From NCBI GenBank assembly GCA_017851655.1, contig JAFMMH010000003.1, positions 1-58,462 on the forward strand: a stretch of DNA of 58,462 nucleotides, in the 5' to 3' direction. The stretch's first letter is position 1; each line of letters begins with the position of its first letter. The notes below the pieces were generated by a model that was given only the letters and a program-made list of their open reading frames with translations, was not told the DNA's origin and ran no database searches. The position numbers and the translations under genes were made by a program. The DNA comes from Flavobacteriaceae bacterium. GTDB taxonomy: Bacteria > Bacteroidota > Bacteroidia > Flavobacteriales > Flavobacteriaceae. Shown piece after piece: positions 8,294-16,628 of the stretch.

Positions 8294-10159
8294 ATGGAAC
8301 AGCAAACAGCCTATACCGAAGAAAACATCCGCTCTCTGGATTGGAAAGAACACATCCGAATGCGTCCTGGAATGTATATAGGTAAATTAGGAGACGGCTC
8401 ATCTCCTGATGATGGAATTTACATTCTTTTAAAGGAAGTTTTGGACAATTGCATAGACGAATTTGTCATGGGTGCAGGAAAGACCATAGAGATTACAATA
8501 AAAGAAAATGTAGTTAAAGTTAGAGACTTTGGACGTGGAATCCCCTTGGGTAAAGTAGTGGACGTGGTATCGAAAATGAATACTGGAGGAAAATATGATT
8601 CCAGAGCATTTAAGAAATCAGTAGGATTAAATGGGGTAGGGACAAAAGCAGTTAATGCGCTCTCCTCGAGCTTTATTGTTGAATCCAATCGGGACAAACA
8701 AAGCAAAACAGCAACCTTTAATTCCGGAAACTTAATAGATGATGCCCCTGTTCAAGATTCATCCAGACGAAGAGGAACCAAAGTGGAGTTTATTCCCGAC
8801 TCTACGATTTTTAAAAACTATAAATATCGCTTAGAGTATGTAGAGCGCATGATCAAAAATTATGTGTATCTCAATCCTGGACTAACAATTGAATTAAACG
8901 GCGAAAAATTCTTTTCAGAAAATGGGCTTAAAGATTTATTGACAGACTACACGAATCCAACCGATTTGTTATATCCCATTATCCACATAAAAGGGGAGGA
9001 TATTGAAGTAGCGCTAACCCATAGTAAAACTCAGTATAGCGAAGAATATCAGTCTTTTGTAAACGGACAAAACACTACCCAAGGGGGGACACATCAATCC
9101 GCATTCAGAGAGGGACTTGTCAAGACTATAAGAGACCATTTTGGCAAAAATTACGAAGCTTCTGATATTCGAAAATCCGTTATATCAGCTGTCAGTATTA
9201 AAGTAATGGAGCCAGTCTTTGAGTCACAAACAAAAACTAAACTGGGTTCCACAGAAATGGGAGATGGATTGCCTTCAGTTCGAAGTTATATTATCGATTT
9301 CTTGAGCACACAGTTGGATAATTATTTGCACAAGAACCCAGCTACTGCAGAAAGCATTCAGAAAAAAATTATCCAAGCTGAAAGGGAGCGTAAAGAACTT
9401 TCAGGTATTCGAAAATTAGCCCGTGAACGCGCCAAAAAAGCGAGTTTACACAATAAAAAATTACGTGACTGCCGTGTACACCTGCATGATCTTAAAAAAG
9501 ACAGAAGACTGGATTCTACTTTATTTATCACAGAAGGAGATTCTGCAAGTGGTTCCATCACGAAGTCAAGAGATGTAAATACACAGGCTGTATTTAGCTT
9601 AAGAGGGAAGCCCTTAAATAGCTATGGGATGTCCAAAAAAATCGTTTATGAAAACGAGGAATTCAACCTCCTTCAAGCGGCATTGAATATTGAAGATGGT
9701 CTGGAAGAGTTGCGTTATAACAATATTGTAATTGCCACCGATGCGGATGTTGATGGGATGCACATTCGATTATTACTCATTACCTTTTTTCTACAGTTTT
9801 TTCCAGAATTGATTAAAGAAGGACATTTGTATATTCTCCAAACCCCTCTCTTCAGAGTTCGAGACAAGAAACAAACCTTCTATTGTTACAGCGAACAAGA
9901 GCGAAGAGATGCTATTGAAAAGCTTAGCGGGAAACCTGAGATAACACGCTTTAAGGGGCTCGGGGAAATTTCACCAGATGAATTTAAATTTTTTATCGGG
10001 GAGGATATTCGCTTGGATCCCGTCATGTTAGACAAAACCACCACTATAGAACAACTGTTGGAATTCTACATGGGGAAAAATACCCCAGATCGCCAAAATT
10101 TTATAATTGACAATCTGAAGGTAGAGTTGGATTTGTTGGAAGATAAAGTAGAAGTTTAG
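8294..10159 (+). CDS. parE: DNA topoisomerase IV subunit B
   Basis: ATPase subunit of topoisomerase IV, which decatenates daughter chromosomes. Length is 621 residues, as for ParE. The GHKL ATPase domain has Glu48 and Asn52 in [10 protein letters not shown], then RDFGRGIP and [15 protein letters not shown]. The Toprim domain has TEGDSASGS (about 412) and TDADVDGMH (about 482). The C-terminus includes [13 protein letters not shown]. It is followed, after an unusually long 412-base gap, by parC, which supports topoisomerase IV over gyrase. The upstream region carries TACTTTAG close to the start, near but not equal to the -7 consensus. Confidence 0.95.
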   Translation: MEQQTAYTEENIRSLDWKEHIRMRPGMYIGKLGDGSSPDDGIYILLKEVLDNCIDEFVMGAGKTIEITIKENVVKVRDFGRGIPLGKVVDVVSKMNTGGKYDSRAFKKSVGLNGVGTKAVNALSSSFIVESNRDKQSKTATFNSGNLIDDAPVQDSSRRRGTKVEFIPDSTIFKNYKYRLEYVERMIKNYVYLNPGLTIELNGEKFFSENGLKDLLTDYTNPTDLLYPIIHIKGEDIEVALTHSKTQYSEEYQSFVNGQNTTQGGTHQSAFREGLVKTIRDHFGKNYEASDIRKSVISAVSIKVMEPVFESQTKTKLGSTEMGDGLPSVRSYIIDFLSTQLDNYLHKNPATAESIQKKIIQAERERKELSGIRKLARERAKKASLHNKKLRDCRVHLHDLKKDRRLDSTLFITEGDSASGSITKSRDVNTQAVFSLRGKPLNSYGMSKKIVYENEEFNLLQAALNIEDGLEELRYNNIVIATDADVDGMHIRLLLITFFLQFFPELIKEGHLYILQTPLFRVRDKKQTFYCYSEQERRDAIEKLSGKPEITRFKGLGEISPDEFKFFIGEDIRLDPVMLDKTTTIEQLLEFYMGKNTPDRQNFIIDNLKVELDLLEDKVEV

Positions 10160-10571
10160 TATTGACTAAAGCGTCCAGAAGAACTTCCAATTGGATCAAA
10201 GATTATTGTATTGTGAAATACTTTAGTGCATTAATTATTGTCAATATCTATAGTCTAGTGAAGCCCTAATTGTCTAATCCGAAACAGTATAACCCATTAC
10301 AAAATACCCTATCCTTATCTATCCTTCAGAAAGAAATAGCAACGTCATAAGCCTTGTAAGGTGATGTTAATCAGGAAGTAATTAAAAATAAGATGATTTG
10401 TACAGTTCCCTTTTTTTAAAGTTTTTTTAGTTAGGAAAGATTCGTTCAAATCATGAATGCGTATTTAGATTTTTAAAAACTTAAAAAATTACTTCTCAAC
10501 GATATTTTGTTAATTTCTTCACCCATTTTCCTGATGCATTCTTGTATTGATATAGTAATTTAGCAATTCCT
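10160..10571. other. 412-base parE-parC intergenic region, no gene seen
   Basis: Very AT-rich in its second half. I find no open frame of note, no tRNA-like cloverleaf and no strong hairpin followed by T's. The 3' end has TAATTTAG about 15 bases before the parC ATG, a one-base mismatch to TANNTTTG. It therefore probably holds a separate parC promoter. It could also be the remnant of a lost gene, but I see no protein-like stretch to support that. Confidence 0.5.
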
Positions 10572-13160
10572 ATGGAAGAAATAATTGATTCAAACTTACC
10601 GGATGATTCTTCAGGCGACTCGTTGGTGCGGGTAACTGGGATGTATAAAGACTGGTTTTTGGATTATGCTTCCTACGTTATTCTTGAGCGAGCTGTTCCA
10701 GCCATAGAAGACGGTCTAAAGCCCGTACAGCGAAGAATTCTTCATTCGATGAAAGATTTGGATGATGGTCGCTACAACAAGGTAGCGAATATTGTAGGTC
10801 ATACTATGCAATATCATCCTCATGGTGATGCCAGTATCGGTGATGCTATGGTGCAAATTGGTCAAAAAGAACTTTTGATTGACATGCAGGGAAACTGGGG
10901 AAATATTCTCACAGGAGATCGAGCAGCTGCATCCCGATATATTGAGGCACGTCTCTCCAAATTTGCTTTAGAAGTTGTTTTTAGTCCTAAAGTTACCCAA
11001 TGGCAGCTTTCTTATGATGGAAGAAAAAAGGAACCTATTCATTTGCCGATGAAGTTTCCATTACTTCTAGCTCAAGGTGCAGAAGGGATTGCAGTTGGAC
11101 TTTCAACGAAAATTTTACCTCATAATTTCAACGAATTACTCACGGCAAGTATTGCGCATTTAAAAGGAAAGAAATTTTCTTTATTTCCAGATTTTCAAAC
11201 TGGAGGGATCATAGATGTTCAAAATTACAATGATGGAAAAAGAGGAGGGAAGATCCGTGTTCGTGCAAAAATCAATCAACAAGATAAAAATACATTGGTA
11301 ATCAACGAAATTCCTTTCAGTACCAATACCTCCAGTCTGATTGATAGTATTTTAAAAGCAAACGAAAAAGGGAAAATTAAGATTAAAAAAATTGAAGACA
11401 ATACCTCTTCAGATGTAGAGATACTCGTCCATATCCCTAATGATATTTCCCCAGATAAAACCATAGACGCACTCTATGCATTTACGGCTTGTGAAACTTC
11501 AATCTCGCCATTAGGTTGCCTAATCATTGATAATAAACCCCATTTTATGGGGGTTACAGAAATGCTTAAAATTTCTACAGACCATACCGTACAAGTTTTA
11601 AAATTAGAACTGGAAGTTGCTTTGCAGGAATTGGAAAATCAATGGCATTATGCTTCTTTAGAAAGAATTTTCATTGAAAATAAAATATACAGGGACATTG
11701 AAGAGGCTGAAACTTGGGAAGAAGTAATCGCCTTCATTGACAAAGGTTTGAAGCCACATATTGGTCATTTGAAGCGTCCTGTAATAGAAGAAGACATTGT
11801 TCGTTTGACAGAAATAAGAATCAAACGAATTTCTAAATTTGATTTAGACAAAGCTCAGCAAAAAATCGATGCTTTAGAAGCTGATATTGCTGAAGTTAAA
11901 AATAACTTAGTTCACCTGATAGATTACGCCATTCGTTATTTCAATCATTTAAAGAAAACATATGGTGGAGATATGGAACGTAAATCTGAGATTCGCCTTT
12001 TTGACGATGTTGACGCTAAAAAAGTTGTTGTTAGAAACCAGAAACTTTTCATGAATCGTGAGGAAGGTTTTATTGGAACTTCTTTAAAACGAGATGAGTT
12101 TGTTTGTGATTGTTCAGATATAGACGATGTAATTGTATTTACACAAGACGGTAAAATGCAGGTTGTAAAAGTTGATAGCAAAGTCTTTATTGGAAAAAAC
12201 ATTATTCACGCTGCTGTATTTAAGAAAAAAGATAGTCGTACTATTTATAATATGATTTACCGTGACGGTAAAAATGGCGCATCTTTTATCAAACGTTTTG
12301 CTGTCACTGGAGTAACACGTGATAAAGAATATGATTTAACACAAGGTAATAGTCAATCTGAAACTCTTTATTTTTCTGCAAATCCCAATGGTGAGGCTGA
12401 AATTGTAACCGTTTTATTAAGAAATATGGGGAGCATTAAAAAGCTGAAATGGGATCTTGATTTTGCAGATTTACAAATCAAAGGTCGCTCCGTAAGAGGT
12501 AATACAGTGACTAAATACAGTGTGCGAAAAGTAGAGCTTAAAGAAAAGGGGGTGTCTACACTAAAACCAAGAAAAATATGGTTTGACACTTCAATTCGGA
12601 GGTTAAATCTCGAGGGCAGAGGCGAACTTTTAGGAGCATTCAAGGGAGACGATAAATTATTAATTGCTACAATAGAGGGTACTATTCGAGTAGTTACTCC
12701 AGAAATGAGTTTGCATTTTGATGATTCTGTAAGTCATATTGAAAAATGGATTCCAGAAAAGCCAATTACTGCCATTCATTTTGATCCTGAAAAAGAACGC
12801 TATTTTTTAAAGCGTTTTTGTGTAGAGAGCATAGATAGAGAAGATTCTTTTATAAAAGAAGAAGGGGAGTTGATCTTTGCTTGTTTTGAGGGCAGACCGA
12901 TATTGACCATTGAATTTGAAAAGCCAAGAGGTAAAGCACAGCCAGATAACCTAGAAGTTAATGCAGAAGAATTTATTTCTGTCAAAGGATTTAAAGCCCT
13001 AGGGAATCAGTTGGCTGATAAAAAAATAAAAAAGGTAGAGCTCAAAGAAGCCTTGCCGTATGAAATCCCGGAGGAACAAGAATTGAATGAGATCGAAGTT
13101 GAGGGAGTAGAAGCAATTTCTCCGAATCAAGATGACAGTCAAATTACTCTTGAATTTTAA
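10572..13160 (+). CDS. parC: DNA topoisomerase IV subunit A
   Basis: DNA-breaking and rejoining subunit of topoisomerase IV. Length is 862 residues. The winged-helix domain has RAVPAIEDGLKPVQRRILHSM (helix with quinolone-site neighbours) and the catalytic tyrosine is Tyr123 in AASRYIEARLSKF. Coiled-coil segments follow (about 370-450). The C-terminal part (from about 480) is a divergent beta-pinwheel-like domain without an obvious GyrA box (QRRGGKG), consistent with ParC rather than GyrA. The C-terminal tail is acidic (PEEQELNEIEVEGVEAIS). The 3' end overlaps the convergent terC gene by 4 bases. Confidence 0.95.
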   Translation: MEEIIDSNLPDDSSGDSLVRVTGMYKDWFLDYASYVILERAVPAIEDGLKPVQRRILHSMKDLDDGRYNKVANIVGHTMQYHPHGDASIGDAMVQIGQKELLIDMQGNWGNILTGDRAAASRYIEARLSKFALEVVFSPKVTQWQLSYDGRKKEPIHLPMKFPLLLAQGAEGIAVGLSTKILPHNFNELLTASIAHLKGKKFSLFPDFQTGGIIDVQNYNDGKRGGKIRVRAKINQQDKNTLVINEIPFSTNTSSLIDSILKANEKGKIKIKKIEDNTSSDVEILVHIPNDISPDKTIDALYAFTACETSISPLGCLIIDNKPHFMGVTEMLKISTDHTVQVLKLELEVALQELENQWHYASLERIFIENKIYRDIEEAETWEEVIAFIDKGLKPHIGHLKRPVIEEDIVRLTEIRIKRISKFDLDKAQQKIDALEADIAEVKNNLVHLIDYAIRYFNHLKKTYGGDMERKSEIRLFDDVDAKKVVVRNQKLFMNREEGFIGTSLKRDEFVCDCSDIDDVIVFTQDGKMQVVKVDSKVFIGKNIIHAAVFKKKDSRTIYNMIYRDGKNGASFIKRFAVTGVTRDKEYDLTQGNSQSETLYFSANPNGEAEIVTVLLRNMGSIKKLKWDLDFADLQIKGRSVRGNTVTKYSVRKVELKEKGVSTLKPRKIWFDTSIRRLNLEGRGELLGAFKGDDKLLIATIEGTIRVVTPEMSLHFDDSVSHIEKWIPEKPITAIHFDPEKERYFLKRFCVESIDREDSFIKEEGELIFACFEGRPILTIEFEKPRGKAQPDNLEVNAEEFISVKGFKALGNQLADKKIKKVELKEALPYEIPEEQELNEIEVEGVEAISPNQDDSQITLEF

Positions 13161-13921
13161 TTTTTAGCTCCTTTTCTAAAGCGCATATTTATCATTTCAA
13201 CTCCCAAAGAAAAGGCAATAGCAAAATAAAGATACCCCTTAGGGATTGTACCAATACTCGCTCCAAATATGGTTGTTTGAGAAAGTTGGGCTGCATCAGT
13301 AATCAGCATAAAGCCAATTAATAGTAAAAATGACAATCCCAAAACCTGAAGTGAGGGATGCTTATTAATGAAACTACTGACCGGTGCTGCAAAAAGCATC
13401 ATTATCAAAATAGCAACAACAACCGCAAAAATCATGATTGGAAGTGCATGGGCTATTCCACTTGTCATACCGACTGCAGTCAAAATAGAATCGAAAGAAA
13501 AAACGATATCTATTAATACAATTTGAATCAACGCTCTTGAAAAAGAAAATTGGGATGTTTTTTGTTGCTCTTCAGTGTTTTCTAAATCTTCTACTTTATC
13601 ATATATTTCTTTGGTGCTTTTATAAAGCAAAAACAGTCCTCCTGCAAGAAGAATAATTGATTGGACAGTAATTTCTGAAGAAATCCATTTCGTTGAAAAA
13701 CGCACAAGAGGTGTTTGTATTTGAACCAACCAATTGATCCCCATAAGCAAAACTACTCTCATCAACATAGCCAATAAGAGACCTACTCGCATTAATTTTT
13801 TTCGTTCGGTTTCAGGAAAACGACTAGCAAGAATCGAAATAAAAATAATGTTATCAATTCCTAAAATGATTTCAAGAAATGTAAGCGTCAAAAAAGCAAG
13901 GATAAGATCGGGTGTAAACAT
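13157..13921 (-). CDS. TerC-family integral membrane protein
   Basis: A 254-residue protein with about seven membrane segments, of the TerC/Alx family linked to tellurite resistance and, more recently, to manganese export. The family hallmarks with acidic residues in the membrane are LEIILGIDNIIFISILA near the N-terminus and VLIDIVFSFDSILTAVGM in the middle. A charged cytoplasmic loop (about 115-130) separates the halves. The downstream small lipoprotein gene lies upstream on the same strand with a 2-base gap, so the two may be co-transcribed. A Mn2+ role is an inference from the family. Confidence 0.9.
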   Translation of the reverse strand: MFTPDLILAFLTLTFLEIILGIDNIIFISILASRFPETERKKLMRVGLLLAMLMRVVLLMGINWLVQIQTPLVRFSTKWISSEITVQSIILLAGGLFLLYKSTKEIYDKVEDLENTEEQQKTSQFSFSRALIQIVLIDIVFSFDSILTAVGMTSGIAHALPIMIFAVVVAILIMMLFAAPVSSFINKHPSLQVLGLSFLLLIGFMLITDAAQLSQTTIFGASIGTIPKGYLYFAIAFSLGVEMINMRFRKGAKN

Positions 13922-13923
13922 GT

Positions 13924-14295
13924 TTAGTTAATTTTCTGAATGGTACTTCGTTGGGTATTTTTGGAATCCCCTACTAATGAATACTCGAAAGTATAACTGT
14001 CCTTTTGCGTACTGATAATTTTAATCTGAATTGGTCTTTTGTCTTGATTCGAAATGGGGTTTAATTTGGTCAATATACACTCGCAATCATTTACCCAACG
14101 AATGCTCGCAGTATCAATTTTTCCTTCATATTGTTCTATTTCATATAAAGAATCCCTTGAAAAGATAGATGTTTTCATTTCATTATCTATAATCTGAGCA
14201 AATTCAAATGTCCCTGTGTGAAAAGGCTTGCAGTCACGCTGAACATTGTAGCAAGATTGAAGCAGAATAATTATACAAAAAAGTATTCTTTTCAT
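13924..14295 (-). CDS. Small putative lipoprotein, unknown function
   Basis: 123 residues. The N-terminus MKRILFCIIILLQSC looks like a short lipoprotein signal with Cys15 as the likely lipidation site. The mature part is about 108 residues, includes three more cysteines (RDCKPF, NDCECIL) and has alternating hydrophobic residues that suggest a small beta-rich fold. No catalytic motif is visible. It lies between the XRE regulator and terC on one strand with gaps of 15 and 2 bases, so the three may form an operon. I do not recognise the family. Confidence 0.75.
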   Translation of the reverse strand: MKRILFCIIILLQSCYNVQRDCKPFHTGTFEFAQIIDNEMKTSIFSRDSLYEIEQYEGKIDTASIRWVNDCECILTKLNPISNQDKRPIQIKIISTQKDSYTFEYSLVGDSKNTQRSTIQKIN

Positions 14296-14310
14296 AAGAA
14301 GACAAATTTA

Positions 14311-14712
14311 CTAAGATTTGGGCATAAAAACATCAAAGGTACCGTCCTTATATACTTGAATAATCTGAGTAATTTCGGTTGTGTTTATTTCAGTAATTGT
14401 CTTTTGGTTTGTTAAAGGCTGTTTTACCTCGGTTGGAGGGAATTCAATTTGAGCTTCAGGACTTTTGTCATTTGAGTCCAGGGTAGGAGGTTTGTGTTGC
14501 GGAACTCCTAAAAGAAGCCAATCAAAATCAGCTTCTTCAAATTCTGCATGAATTTTTAAGATAAATTCCAAGCTAGGTTTATTCCGTCGTGACAAAATAT
14601 GGGATACGGAAGAGCGTTGTACACCAATTTTTTCAGCAAATGCGGCAGCATTTAATTGGTTATTTTCCATCAATTGCTCAAGTCGTATTAAAAAAGCATC
14701 TATGTTTAACAT
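14311..14712 (-). CDS. XRE-family helix-turn-helix regulator
   Basis: 133 residues. Residues about 8-70 form a Cro/C1-type HTH domain (NQLNAAAFAEKIGVQRSSVS, then HILSRRNKPSLEFILKI), ending in FDWLLLGVP, a frequent ending of this domain. The rest is a proline- and threonine-rich linker followed by TQIIQVYKDGTFDVFMPKS, a short beta-like tail seen in many flavobacterial XRE proteins. It is divergent from the M14 peptidase gene, and the shared region contains four copies of a GTTTAC(A/T) motif, one of them over its own start codon. Autoregulation and control of the M14 gene are therefore likely. Confidence 0.88.
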   Translation of the reverse strand: MLNIDAFLIRLEQLMENNQLNAAAFAEKIGVQRSSVSHILSRRNKPSLEFILKIHAEFEEADFDWLLLGVPQHKPPTLDSNDKSPEAQIEFPPTEVKQPLTNQKTITEINTTEITQIIQVYKDGTFDVFMPKS

Positions 14713-14906
14713 TGTAAACTATTTAATTGTTGTAGATCAATATACAATTGTAATCTGAATAAAACAAATGGTAAAATTACTAAAGTTTTAATTTAAATAT
14801 ATCCATTAATTAACTGCTAATCAATATTTTAATAAAGAATAGTATGTTTTAGTTTACAAATGAACACTTGTTAGAGGCACGTATACCAATCTTTTGAGAA
14901 ATCGGT

Positions 14907-14914
14907 TACTTTTG
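14907..14914 (+). promoter_or_regulatory. -7 element of the M14 carboxypeptidase gene
   Basis: TACTTTTG matches TANNTTTG. No good -33 TTTG lies 19 bases upstream. The large inverted repeat begins 7 bases downstream, so a bound protein would sit at or just after the transcription start and would be expected to repress. Confidence 0.45.
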
Positions 14915-14920
14915 TGTACA

Positions 14921-14952
14921 ACAAATGTAAACAAATGGATGTTTACATTTGT
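14921..14952. repeat. Perfect 12-base inverted repeat, candidate operator
   Basis: ACAAATGTAAAC (14921-14932) and GTTTACATTTGT (14941-14952) around an 8-base spacer. The 20-base centre-to-centre distance is two DNA turns, the spacing expected for two dimer contacts on one face. Confidence 0.6.
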
Positions 14953-14969
14953 ACTTATAAACAAAGACT

Positions 14970-16070
14970 ATGGCTTGTAAGCGTTATTTACCTCCTAATC
15001 GTTTGGCTGAATTTTTAAAAGACATTCATCCTGATTCTAAAAAAACGATTGGATTTTCTGTAGAAAATCGTTCTATAGAAATGATTACGATTGGCACTGG
15101 ATCCTATACGATTTTGATGTGGTCTCAGATGCATGGTAATGAGAGCACTACAACAAAGGCACTCTTTGACTTTATTCCTTGGTTTTTAGACTCAGACCAA
15201 GAGTTACTTCAGGCGAAGTGCACGCTTTATATTATCCCACAGCTTAATCCAGATGGATCACATCGGTATACACGTCAAAATGCTTCGAATGTTGATTTAA
15301 ATCGTGACGCTATTGCGTTAACTCAACCGGAAAGTAGTTTACTCCGGAGAATTTATGAAGAAACCACACCTGATTTGTGTCTTAATCTGCATGGTCAACG
15401 AACTATTTATGCAGCGGGTAAAGGAGGTCCTTCTGCTAGTTTATCCTTTTTAGCACCTGCTGCAAATCGTGAAAGAACAATTACTCCTGCTCGCAAAAAG
15501 GCGATGAATCTTATCGTGGGGATGTGTAAGTCTTTGGCTGAGGAATTGCCTGATGCGATTGGGCGATACGATGATACGTTTAATCCTAATTGCGTAGGAG
15601 ATTCATTTACTCAATCCGGTACTCCCACCATACTTTTTGAAGCTGGGCATGTCCCTGGAGATTATCAAAGAGAACAAACAAGAATTCATATTTTAAATGC
15701 TTATAAAGCATTGTTTTATCAACTAGTTCATGGGGTTTTAGATTATGATCTAGAGGACTATCTTAATGTTCCCCAAAATTCAATTGAATTTGTAGATCTT
15801 ATAATTTCAGACGTCAATGTCATTGAGGATGGAATAGAAAAAAGAAATCAAAAAATGGCAATTCAATTCCGAGAAACACTAGAAAATGACACCATTTATT
15901 TCTATCCAGAAATGGTTTCCTACGGAGATACTCTAGATGTAAGGGCGCATCAATACACTAAACTACCGACGAACCTTCAGTCAACAGTTTTAGAATTTAA
16001 AAGCGGAAAATTGATTCAAAACGAAGAGATTAATAAAATATGTTCATTGAAAACCCATTTTAAGCAATAA
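14970..16070 (+). CDS. M14-family zinc carboxypeptidase
   Basis: 366 residues with the metallocarboxypeptidase pattern: MWSQMHGNEST holds the zinc ligands His and Glu (H-x-x-E), IIPQLNPDG and ASNVDLNRDA are typical M14 substrate-site segments, LCLNLHGQR carries the third zinc histidine, and ILFEAGHVPGDY provides the late catalytic glutamate. There is no signal peptide, so the enzyme is probably cytosolic, for peptide or cell-wall peptide processing. It is the first gene of a run with an Lrp regulator and ppc. Its promoter region contains the XRE operator-like repeat. Confidence 0.9.
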   Translation: MACKRYLPPNRLAEFLKDIHPDSKKTIGFSVENRSIEMITIGTGSYTILMWSQMHGNESTTTKALFDFIPWFLDSDQELLQAKCTLYIIPQLNPDGSHRYTRQNASNVDLNRDAIALTQPESSLLRRIYEETTPDLCLNLHGQRTIYAAGKGGPSASLSFLAPAANRERTITPARKKAMNLIVGMCKSLAEELPDAIGRYDDTFNPNCVGDSFTQSGTPTILFEAGHVPGDYQREQTRIHILNAYKALFYQLVHGVLDYDLEDYLNVPQNSIEFVDLIISDVNVIEDGIEKRNQKMAIQFRETLENDTIYFYPEMVSYGDTLDVRAHQYTKLPTNLQSTVLEFKSGKLIQNEEINKICSLKTHFKQ

Positions 16071-16098
16071 ATATTCAATGATTTAGCTCTTTTTTCAT

Positions 16099-16106
16099 TA
16101 ATTTTG
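16099..16106 (+). promoter_or_regulatory. -7 element of the lrp-ppc pair
   Basis: TAATTTTG matches TANNTTTG and lies 29 bases before the lrp ATG at 16136. No clear -33 box is seen. Confidence 0.45.
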
Positions 16107-16135
16107 TAAAGATATCATCACTATATTCAGATCAA

Positions 16136-16615
16136 ATGAGTAAAATTGTTCTCGACGAAATTGACCACCAAATACTTGACATTTTAATAGACAACACAAG
16201 AATACCTTTTACAGATATTTCCAAACGTCTTTTGATTTCTGCAGGAACGGTTCATGTTCGTGTAAAAAAAATGGAAGAATCAGGAATTATCAAGGGATCC
16301 TCTCTTAATCTTGATTACGTTAAACTAGGATATTCATTTATAGCCTATGTTGGTATTTTCTTAGAAAAAACAAATACTACAGCACAAGTTCTAAATGCAT
16401 TACAAGACATTCCCTACATTACAGTAGCACACATTACTACCGGGAAATTTAATATTTTTTGTAAGGTACGCGCCAGAGACACTCACCACGCTAAAGATAT
16501 TATTTTCAAAATTGATGATGTTGATGGAGTCTCAAGAACCGAAACTATGATTTCCCTAGAAGAAAGTATCAACGATAAAAAACGATTGATGCACAGTATA
16601 TTTAATGAAATTTAA
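16136..16615 (+). CDS. Lrp/AsnC-family transcriptional regulator
   Basis: 159 residues. The N-terminal winged HTH (LDEIDHQILDILIDNTRIPF, then ISKRLLISAGTVHVRVKKMEESGII) matches the AsnC-type HTH. The C-terminal half (about 70-145) is the RAM/ACT-like ligand-sensing domain (AYVGIFLEKTNT, VAHITTGKFNIFCKVRARD). Such proteins sense amino acids and form octamers. It is followed by ppc after 13 bases and preceded by a carboxypeptidase gene, which suggests control of amino-acid-linked carbon flow, perhaps including ppc itself. The exact effector is unknown. Confidence 0.93.
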   Translation: MSKIVLDEIDHQILDILIDNTRIPFTDISKRLLISAGTVHVRVKKMEESGIIKGSSLNLDYVKLGYSFIAYVGIFLEKTNTTAQVLNALQDIPYITVAHITTGKFNIFCKVRARDTHHAKDIIFKIDDVDGVSRTETMISLEESINDKKRLMHSIFNEI

Positions 16616-16628
16616 TTTTAATATTTAA

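Larger units (their letters stand above)
14712..14969. promoter_or_regulatory. Divergent control region with repeated GTTTACAW operator-like motif
   Basis: The motif GTTTACA(A/T) occurs four times: TTGTAAAC at 14712-14719 (over the XRE start), GTTTACAA at 14852-14859, ATGTAAAC at 14925-14932 and GTTTACAT at 14941-14948. The last two form a perfect 12-base inverted repeat. A separate palindrome TACAATTGTA sits at 14743-14752. These are good candidates for binding sites of the adjacent XRE protein. Confidence 0.55.

Noticed and set aside
14311-14712. Antitoxin or phage repressor reading of the XRE gene
   Set aside because: No toxin-like partner gene or phage genes adjoin; the neighbour is a lipoprotein and TerC.
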